Origin: Candidatus Competibacteraceae bacterium
GTDB lineage: Bacteria; Pseudomonadota; Gammaproteobacteria; Competibacterales; Competibacteraceae
Assembly (NCBI GenBank): GCA_012032855.1
Contig: JAAUQA010000103.1
Location: forward strand, 1 to 8,928
Reading direction: 5' to 3'
DNA length: 8,928 nt
The notes beneath the pieces were generated by a model. It was not told the DNA's origin. It ran no database searches and was given only the letters and a program-made list of their open reading frames with translations. Shown here in pieces: positions 1 through 6,131 of the stretch (position 1 is the first letter of the stretch; each line of letters opens with the position of its first letter). The position numbers and the translations under genes are program-made.

Positions 1-1803
1 TGGCCAAGAGGACTACGTGGTGGGTTGTCGTTACGGCCTCGACGTGGATGACAACCCCGTGGGGCCGGATGGCCGCTTCTTGCCCGGCACCGAGCTATTC
101 GCAGGGCAGCATGTCAACGACGCGAACGAACATATCATTGAGACGCTGCGCGGCCACGGTCATCTCATCCATGTGGAGCGTATCCGGCACAGTTATCCGC
201 ATTGTTGGCGACATAAAACGCCGATCATTTTCCGGGCCACGCCGCAGTGGTTCATCGGCATGGAACAGAACGGATTACGGAAACAGGCACTGGCGGAAAT
301 CCACAAGGTCCATTTCACCCCGGACTGGGGTCAGGCGCGTATCCAAGGTATGGTAGAAAACCGACCGGATTGGTGTATCTCGCGGCAACGCTATTGGGGC
401 GTGCCGATCACCCTGTTCATGCACAAAGACAGCGGCGACCTGCATCCCCATACCGCCGAACTGATGGAACGGGTCGCGCAACGCATTGAGCAGAGTGGCA
501 TCAACGCCTGGTTCGAACTGGAACCGGCTGAACTGCTGGGCGACGAAGCAACCGATTTCATCAAAGTGAACGACACTTTGGATGTCTGGTTCGATTCGGG
601 CACCACCCATTTTCGGTGTTAAACACCCGCGCCGATCTCAAATTCCCGGCAGCGTTGTACCTGGAAGGTTCCGACCAGCATCGGGGATGGTTCCAATCCT
701 CGCTGCTGACCTCGGTCGCCATGCGCGGCGTTGCCCCTTACAAGGGCTTGCTGACCCACGGCTATACAGTGGACTCGGACGGGAAGAAAATGTCCAAGTC
801 TTTGGGCAATGTGGTCGCGCCGCAAACTGTCGTCAACAGCTTGGGGGCTGACATCCTGCGGCTGTGGGTCGCAGCGACGGATTATCGCGGCGAAATCGCG
901 GTTTCCGACGAAATTCTCAAGCGTATGGCGGATTCTTATCGGCGCATGCGTAACACCGCCCGTTTTCTGCTCAGCAATTTACACGGTTTCGAACCGGATG
1001 CGCATCTGTTACCCGCCCCGAATATGTTGGCCCTGGACCGTTGGGCGGTAGATCGCGCCTATCGTTTACAGGAACAAATCCGGGAAGCGTATGATCACTA
1101 CTTGTTCCACGTGATCTATCAGAAGTTACACAACTTCTGCTCCGTGGATATGGGTAGTTTCTATCTGGACATCATCAAAGATCGCTTATACACCACGGTT
1201 CCCGACAGTACCGCACGTCGCTCCGCGCAAACCGCCATGTGCTTAATTTTAGAATCTATGGTGCGATGGCTGGCTCCGGTGTTGAGTTTCACCGCCGAGG
1301 AGATCTGGCGCAATATGCCCGGTGAACGGAAACCTTCAGTGTTTTTGGAAACCTGGCACACTGGCTTGTTCGCCATGCCTGACGACGACGCGCTTAATGC
1401 CGCTTATTGGGAAGAGGTGATCGCAGTCCGGGAAACCGTCGGCAAAGAACTAGAAAAATTGCGGGTTGCCGGCGGCATCGGCTCATCCTTAGACGCCGAA
1501 GTCGATCTATACTGTAGCGATGATTTGTTCAATGCGCTCAAGCGGTTGGAGGATGAATTGCGGTTCGTGCTGATCACCTCTTATGCCCGGATTCATCCGC
1601 TGACAGAAAAACCCGAATCGGCGGTAATAACCGAACTGCATGGCCATCAATTCGGCATTGTCGTATGCGCCTCGGCCCATGCCAAATGCGTGCGTTGCTG
1701 GCATCATCGCGACGATATTGGTACTCACACCGAACATCCCGAACTGTGCGGTCGTTGCGTGGAGAACGTGGCGAGCGATGGCGAACAACGGCGTTACGCT
1801 TGA
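1..1803 (+). CDS. ileS: Isoleucyl-tRNA synthetase, 5'-truncated by window edge, one apparent frameshift
   Basis: Cytoplasmic class I aminoacyl-tRNA synthetase that charges tRNA-Ile with isoleucine and hydrolyses mischarged Val-tRNA. The frame is already open at base 2, reading GQEDYVVG, which is the end of the editing (CP1) domain, so roughly the first 340 residues of a ~940-residue protein are missing. Visible in order: [52 protein letters not shown], the KMSKS signature (787-801), the anticodon-binding domain, and a C-terminal zinc finger with Cys codons at 1687, 1696, 1747 and 1756. The first frame stops at 620-622, but the protein resumes one frame over at 613 ([13 protein letters not shown]). 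Adding one T to the T run at 610-613 restores HFSVL, as expected for the family. About 600 residues are recovered. The stop overlaps the lspA start by one base. Identity is very secure; the break is probably a sequence error because the gene is essential. Confidence 0.97.
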
Positions 1804-2291
1804 TGACCCTATTCAAGGCATTGGGCTTGAGCGCGACAGTGATCGGGCTGGACCAGTTCAGCAAATGGCTGGCGGAATCGGCGCTGACCTTCCAGCAACC
1901 GCTGCCGGTGCTACCCTCATTCAATTTGACCCTGATGTACAACCGGGGCGCTGCGTTCAGCTTTCTCGCGAGTGCTGGAGGCTGGCAGCGCTGGTTTTTC
2001 GTGATCCTATCCGCGGTTGTTAGCGTGATTCTGGTCATCTGGTTGAGTCGGCTCAAAGTCGGCCAGGGGCGCTTAGCTATCGCGCTCGCCCTGGTTTTGG
2101 GCGGCGCAGTCGGTAATTTGATCGACCGACTGCTATACGGTCATGTGATCGACTTTATCCAAGTGTATTACGACCGCTGGTACTGGCCGGCATTTAACGT
2201 CGCTGATTCGGCCATCACCATCGGTGCTTTTCTGCTGATTCTCGATCACTTTCTCGAACAACGTGCTGTGCAACCCGCGCGAGAGCGCTGA
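1803..2291 (+). CDS. lspA: Lipoprotein signal peptidase (signal peptidase II)
   Basis: Inner-membrane aspartyl protease that removes the signal peptide from prolipoproteins after lipid attachment to the lipobox cysteine. The frame is open further upstream, but the ATG at 1803 gives 162 residues, matching the usual ~160-170, and starts at the typical N-terminus MTLFKALGL. It overlaps the ileS stop (TGATG), suggesting translational coupling. Family blocks are all present: GLDQFSKW (15-22), YNRGAAFSF (46-54), GNLIDRL (104-110), and the catalytic dyad in VIDF (Asp117) and NVADSAI (Asp135), spaced as in E. coli. Four hydrophobic segments are apparent, near residues 5-22, 62-82, 90-108 and 133-150. 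It is intact, unlike its two operon neighbours. ileS-lspA adjacency is widely conserved in proteobacteria. Confidence 0.97.
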   Translation: MTLFKALGLSATVIGLDQFSKWLAESALTFQQPLPVLPSFNLTLMYNRGAAFSFLASAGGWQRWFFVILSAVVSVILVIWLSRLKVGQGRLAIALALVLGGAVGNLIDRLLYGHVIDFIQVYYDRWYWPAFNVADSAITIGAFLLILDHFLEQRAVQPARER

Positions 2292-2297
2292 CCAGCC

Positions 2298-2302
2298 AGG
2301 AG
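2298..2302 (+). promoter_or_regulatory. Shine-Dalgarno site of ispH
   Basis: AGGAG lies 8 nt before the ATG at 2311, in the 19-nt gap after the lspA stop. It decides the ispH start: the same frame is open back into lspA, but only the ATG at 2311 has this site and yields the standard N-terminus [14 protein letters not shown]. Confidence 0.8.
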
Positions 2303-2310
2303 TTTTGATT

Positions 2311-3248
2311 ATGCCAATACACCTTGCCAACCCACGCGGTTTCTGTGCCGGTGTTGATCGGGCCATCGGTATTGTCGAGCGTGCTCTGGATCTATTCGGT
2401 GCCCCTATCTATGTCCGTCACGAAGTGGTGCATAATCGCTTTGTGGTCGATGATTTGCGTGCTCGCGGGGCCATTTTCGTAGAAGAATTACACGAGGTGC
2501 CCGATGGCGCAACGGTCATCTTCAGTGCCCACGGGGTGCCGCAATCAGTGCGTCAGGATGCGGAGCATCGCGGACTAAAAGTATTCGATGCTACCTGTCC
2601 ACTGGTGACTAAAGTCCATATGGAAGTTGCCCGACATAGCCGGGCTGGTCGCGAAGTAATTCTCATCGGCCATACCGGCCATCCCGAGGTGGAAGGCACG
2701 ATGGGACAATATGATGAAAGCCACGGCGGGCGGATGTATCTGGTGGAAACCGTTGAAGATGTGGAGCGTCTGGCCATCAAGAATCCTGATGATCTAGCCT
2801 ACTCCACTCAAACCACCTTATCCATGGATGACACCGCACGCATCATGACGCGCTACGGCAGCGGTTTCCCGCTATCCAAGGACCACGCAAAGATGACATT
2901 TGCTACGCCACCCAGAATCGTCAGGATGCGGTTAGAGAACTGGCTCAGCATAGCCAAGTGGTGCTGGTTGTTGGGTCGCGCAACAGCTCTAACTCCAATC
3001 GATTGCGTGAATTGGCGGAAAAGGAAGGCGTAACGGCCTATCTCATCGACGGCCCCGAAAACATTGAACCGCAGTGGCTACACGAGAAAACCACTGTGGG
3101 GGTAACCGCCGGCGCTTCTGCGCCGGAGGTATTAGTACAGCAGGTGGTCGGACGCTTGCGGGATTTGGGCGCGGATGAAGTTGTAGAGAATCGCGGGCGA
3201 GAGGAAAATGTCATATTCGCCTTGCCACGAGAGTTGCGTGAGGATTGA
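2311..3248 (+). CDS. ispH: 4-hydroxy-3-methylbut-2-enyl diphosphate reductase, one apparent frameshift
   Basis: Last enzyme of the MEP isoprenoid pathway: a cytoplasmic [4Fe-4S] enzyme reducing HMBPP to IPP and DMAPP. The first frame (from 2311) matches E. coli IspH closely through [13 protein letters not shown] and then turns to nonsense, ending at 3033. From 2847 the next frame reads [17 protein letters not shown] and continues to the stop at 3248. One missing base near 2845-2847 explains this, for example ATC AT(T) GAC giving I-I-D. Restored length is about 312 residues (E. coli 316). Cluster ligands Cys12, Cys96 and Cys198 (codon at 2901), the catalytic Glu126 in HPEVEGT, and His124 are all present, but Cys198 lies only in the second frame. 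The conserved SSNSNRL and TAGASAP motifs follow. fkpB, which lies between lspA and ispH in E. coli, is absent. IspH is essential where MEP is the only isoprenoid route, so sequence error is the likeliest cause of the break. Confidence 0.97.
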
Positions 3249-3320
3249 CTCAGCTGTTCATTGCTATTTCGCGACGCCGCTGTATTGTTTCAATTGTTAC
3301 CGTTTATCATCGTCGCCTGG

Positions 3321-4316
3321 TTAGGCATGATCAAAATAGGTCGTCACTAAGTGTTCATGAAGGGCGCCCAGACCGATTTGCAAATCGTCGATAAACTCAT
3401 GCAATCCTTCCCGCGCCAGTTCAGCAATCTGTGCCTTTTCCAGACGTTGATTTAGCTGGGCGATCCAGTCCAACGGCACCGTATTCTTGGGCAGGTCATG
3501 TAAACACTCATCTAATTCACCTAGGCAATGCAACACCGACCTTGGAAAGTGTCGATTCTGCAGGAGAAATTGCAATACATCGGGGCCACGGACCCGCAAG
3601 CGAATGTGTTGCCGATACATTTGATAGGCGCTTAACGACTTCAGAACACTCATCCACTGGATGTTTTCGAACGGATTCAATTCGACCGGGTCCTGCTCCA
3701 ACAACTGCTCCTGAGTTTGTGACTGCCCCGGCATGTCCTGCGACTGCACGACGCTCGTTTTATCCACTAGCAAGTTGGCGGAACGAACATCCAAGATACG
3801 GGTGGTCATGTCGGCTCGCTCCAAATTGCGGCCCAAGCGCACGAAATCGTAAGCATGCGTATGACTCATGGTGCCGGCCAACATGCCTGTCACCTGCTGG
3901 GTGCCATGAATGATACGTTTGAGAAACTCATGGCGTCCCCGCCGCGACATGCCGATCACTAAATGATCGCGCACATACATATACAGGCTGTTGATTTGTT
4001 CCCAGGCTTCACGCGGCACTACATCACGGGTAGTGCGTAAATTTTCCCGCGCATAGGACAGGGATGACAGGATCGAGACGGAGTTATTGCGATCGCCCAC
4101 CAGGAACTGAATGATGTTGAGTTCGTTTGAGTCTTTCTTGCTGCTGAGAAACAAATCCTGACTGCCGCTGATAAACACCAGGGGTTCCCAACCCAGCGAC
4201 CCGTGGGGTAGATCCAACAAGAGAATATCATTGACGCTGATCAAACGGGCCGTGTCTTCGACTCGTTCAATATAACGTGCCATCCAGTAAATGTTCTGTG
4301 CGACGCGTGACAACAT
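3321..4316 (-). CDS. Alpha-E domain-containing protein (DUF403)
   Basis: All-helical alpha-E family protein of 331 residues (family usually about 300-330). The N-terminus MLSRVAQNIYWMARYIERVE is the family hallmark, followed by DTARLI, LGWEPL, RENLRTTRDVVPREAWEQIN, GTMSHTHAYDFVRLGRNLERAD, ENIQWMSVLKSLSAYQMYR and a C-terminal LHEFIDDLQIGLGALH. The protein is intact. Between the RILDVRSANLL segment and the ENIQW motif lies a polar Gln-rich linker (about residues 186-208). No signal peptide or membrane segment is seen. It starts 2 nt after the stop of the ATP-grasp gene, so the two are surely co-transcribed and probably translationally coupled. The biochemical role is not established. The family consistently accompanies circularly permuted ATP-grasp and transglutaminase genes, so it is inferred to be a partner or regulatory subunit of that putative amide-ligation system. 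Confidence 0.93.
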   Translation of the reverse strand: MLSRVAQNIYWMARYIERVEDTARLISVNDILLLDLPHGSLGWEPLVFISGSQDLFLSSKKDSNELNIIQFLVGDRNNSVSILSSLSYARENLRTTRDVVPREAWEQINSLYMYVRDHLVIGMSRRGRHEFLKRIIHGTQQVTGMLAGTMSHTHAYDFVRLGRNLERADMTTRILDVRSANLLVDKTSVVQSQDMPGQSQTQEQLLEQDPVELNPFENIQWMSVLKSLSAYQMYRQHIRLRVRGPDVLQFLLQNRHFPRSVLHCLGELDECLHDLPKNTVPLDWIAQLNQRLEKAQIAELAREGLHEFIDDLQIGLGALHEHLVTTYFDHA

Positions 4317-4318
4317 GT

Positions 4319-5770
4319 TCAGTACCCTTGGGTGTCGACTATCCAGGTATCCTTACTACCTCCACCTTGGGAGGAGTTAACCACCAGCGATCCCTTATTT
4401 AAGGCCACCCGAGTCAGCCCGCCGGTGGTCACGTAAGTTTTGGGGCCTGACAAAATAAATGGACGCAAGTCCACGTGCCGCGGCTCGACATGATCGCCGC
4501 ATAGCGTCGGTGTCGTCGAGAGGGTCAAGGTGGGTTGCGCCATGTAGTTGCGGGGATTTGCTTTAATCAGTTCGGCGAATTTCTGATGTTCTTCGGGGCC
4601 GGCGTGTGGGCCGACCAACATGCCGTAACCGCCCGATTCATTGGCCGGCTTGACCACCAGTTTATCCAGATTGGCTAGCACGTAGTTCCGATCCTTCTCG
4701 CGCATGCACAGATAACTTGGCACATTGGGAATGATCGGATCTTGATCCAAATAATATTTGATCATGTCGGGCACGAACGCATAAACCACTTTATCATCGG
4801 CAACCCCGGCGCCCGGTGAATTCGCCAGGGCCACCTTGCCATTGCGCCAGGCCCGCATGATGCCGGGCACGCCCAGGGCGGAATCCGGGTTGAACGCTTC
4901 CGGGTCCAGAAACAGATCATCGACCCGTCGGTAAATGACATCTACTCGTTGCAATCCCTCAATGGTCCGCATGTGCACATTGTCGTCATCGTCCACCACC
5001 AGATCGGAACCTTCCACCAAGTCCACTCCCATTTGCTGTGCCAGATAAGAGTGTTCAAAGTAGGCGGAATTGTAAATTCCAGGGGTTAACACGGCGATGG
5101 CAGGATTATCGCCGGGCCGCGGCGACAGGGATGCGAGCATGTCGTAGAGTTGGGAAGCGTAGTCATCGACCGGTTGAATGCGTTGGTGTTCGAACAATTC
5201 CGGGAATACCCGCTTGATCACCAGCCGGTTTTCCAACATGTAGGACACGCCGGAAGGAATACGCAAGTTATCTTCTAAGACGTATAATGTGCCGTCCTTG
5301 TCACGCACCAGATCGCTACCGCAAATATGCGCCCAGACTCGGCGAGGCGGGTTGATGCCTACGCACTGTGAACGAAAGTTGACCGAGTCGGCCAACACCT
5401 CGGCGGGAAATACTTTATCCTTGATGATGCGCTGCTCGTGGTACAGGTCGTCGATAAATAGGTTAAGCGCCTCTACCCGCTGTTTTAAGCCGGCTTCGGT
5501 ATGATCCCATTCCTGCTTGGGTAAGATACGGGGAATGATGTCGAATGGCCAAGCCCGGTCGATGCTGCCGCCTTCATAGTACACTGTGAAGGTAATGCCC
5601 ATAACCTGAATGGCGAGTTCTGCGGCAGTGCGCCGTTCGTGCAATTCCTCGTCGCTGAGCGAAGCCAGATACTCGCAAAGCCATTGAGCCGCGGTACGGG
5701 GTTCGGAAGGGGTACTGATTAACTCGTCGTAGAGCCCGTCGGTCGGGTAATGTTGCCAATCTATCGCCAT
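4319..5770 (-). CDS. Circularly permuted ATP-grasp protein (predicted peptide/amide ligase)
   Basis: Predicted cytoplasmic ATP-dependent carboxylate-amine ligase of the circularly permuted ATP-grasp type (DUF404/DUF407 lineage), 483 residues from the ATG at 5770-5768. The frame is open 28 codons further to an ATG at 5854, but homologs begin near YDELIS and that extension looks non-family, so the shorter form is chosen; neither start has a strong Shine-Dalgarno. Blocks seen, with approximate residues: GGSIDRAWPFDIIPRI (68-83), VLEDNLRIPSGVSYMLENR (164-182), TPGIYNSAYFEH (229-240), RRVDDLFLDP (281-290), NSPGAGVADDK (317-327), VVKPANESGGYGM (372-384), a likely nucleotide-binding loop, VDLRPF (433-438), and SSQGGGSKDTW (466-476). 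It is intact. First gene of an operon with the alpha-E gene and divergent from the transglutaminase-amidoligase gene. The substrate is unknown; ligase chemistry is inferred from the fold. Confidence 0.94.
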   Translation of the reverse strand: MAIDWQHYPTDGLYDELISTPSEPRTAAQWLCEYLASLSDEELHERRTAAELAIQVMGITFTVYYEGGSIDRAWPFDIIPRILPKQEWDHTEAGLKQRVEALNLFIDDLYHEQRIIKDKVFPAEVLADSVNFRSQCVGINPPRRVWAHICGSDLVRDKDGTLYVLEDNLRIPSGVSYMLENRLVIKRVFPELFEHQRIQPVDDYASQLYDMLASLSPRPGDNPAIAVLTPGIYNSAYFEHSYLAQQMGVDLVEGSDLVVDDDDNVHMRTIEGLQRVDVIYRRVDDLFLDPEAFNPDSALGVPGIMRAWRNGKVALANSPGAGVADDKVVYAFVPDMIKYYLDQDPIIPNVPSYLCMREKDRNYVLANLDKLVVKPANESGGYGMLVGPHAGPEEHQKFAELIKANPRNYMAQPTLTLSTTPTLCGDHVEPRHVDLRPFILSGPKTYVTTGGLTRVALNKGSLVVNSSQGGGSKDTWIVDTQGY

Positions 5771-5934
5771 GAGTTTTTCGCCATTGAGAAAAGGCCGATT
5801 GTTATGATTTACACTCAATTGCAAGGGGCGTACCAGCCTTTCTTGCAACAGCATCAGGTATCAGTGGTATGAAGACCGGCGGATGTGGACAATACACTCG
5901 CCCGTTCAATAAGCAGGCAAACCGATTGCGCAAC

Positions 5935-5963
5935 ATTAGTGCATATTTCCTGTTTATGCACAA
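5935..5963 (-). promoter_or_regulatory. Possible sigma70-type promoter for the ATP-grasp/alpha-E operon
   Basis: Read on the minus strand: TTGTGC (5963-5958, 3 of 6 matches to TTGACA), a 17-nt spacer, then ACTAAT (5940-5935, 4 of 6 matches to TATAAT). Box quality is poor; the support is the ideal spacing and the overlap with a perfect dyad. It would give a leader of roughly 155-160 nt before the ATG at 5770. Confidence 0.25.
5939..5961. repeat. Perfect inverted repeat GTGCATA-N9-TATGCAC, candidate operator
   Basis: Two perfect 7-bp arms (5939-5945 and 5955-5961) separated by 9 nt, with centres 16 bp apart, in the divergent intergenic region. The dyad overlaps the proposed minus-strand -35/-10 region, where a repressor or regulator dimer could sit. 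No run of T follows, so a terminator is unlikely. The cognate regulator is not in the window. Confidence 0.5.
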
Positions 5964-6131
5964 ATTTAGACCGTTTCATTGCCGTGAGTCGCTTCTTCTA
6001 AGGTTTTTCAGCTGAACGCATCCTCCTGATGCTGTACGGCTAGTTTTACATCGCACGATGACCGCCTTCAATCAGAGCGGAATAGTTGTTGCATCGTCTG
6101 CTCGCATTCCAACAAGAATCCAACATAATCC

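Larger units (their letters stand above)
5771..6131. other. Divergent intergenic region between ATP-grasp and transglutaminase genes
   Basis: A 361-bp region that should carry the start signals of both divergent transcription units. It contains a perfect dyad (5939-5961), an 8-bp palindrome TTGCGCAA (5926-5933) and a weak minus-strand sigma70-like promoter. I see no convincing plus-strand promoter; CATAAT at 6124-6129 resembles a -10 box but is too close to the ATG and lacks a -35 box. Neither flanking start has a good ribosome binding site. No RNA gene or credible small ORF was recognised. Confidence 0.7.

Noticed and set aside
275..610. Minus-strand open frame inside ileS
   Set aside because: Antisense shadow of a strongly conserved coding region with no independent protein features.
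1665..1802. Upstream extension of lspA into ileS
   Set aside because: It would add about 46 Arg-rich residues ahead of the normal N-terminus. The ATG at 1803 gives the standard length and the typical TGATG overlap.
3271..3316. Inverted repeat GCGACG/CGTCGC as a terminator between ispH and the alpha-E gene
   Set aside because: Arms are only 6 bp with a 34-nt gap and no T run follows on either strand.
5771..5854. 28-codon N-terminal extension of the ATP-grasp protein
   Set aside because: The frame is open but the sequence is not family-like and there is no Shine-Dalgarno; the ATG at 5770 matches the usual start.
5939..5961. Dyad as an NtrC (nitrogen regulation) binding site
   Set aside because: NtrC sites read GCAC...GTGC; here the arms are in the opposite order (GTGC...GCAC), and no sigma54 -24/-12 pair was found.
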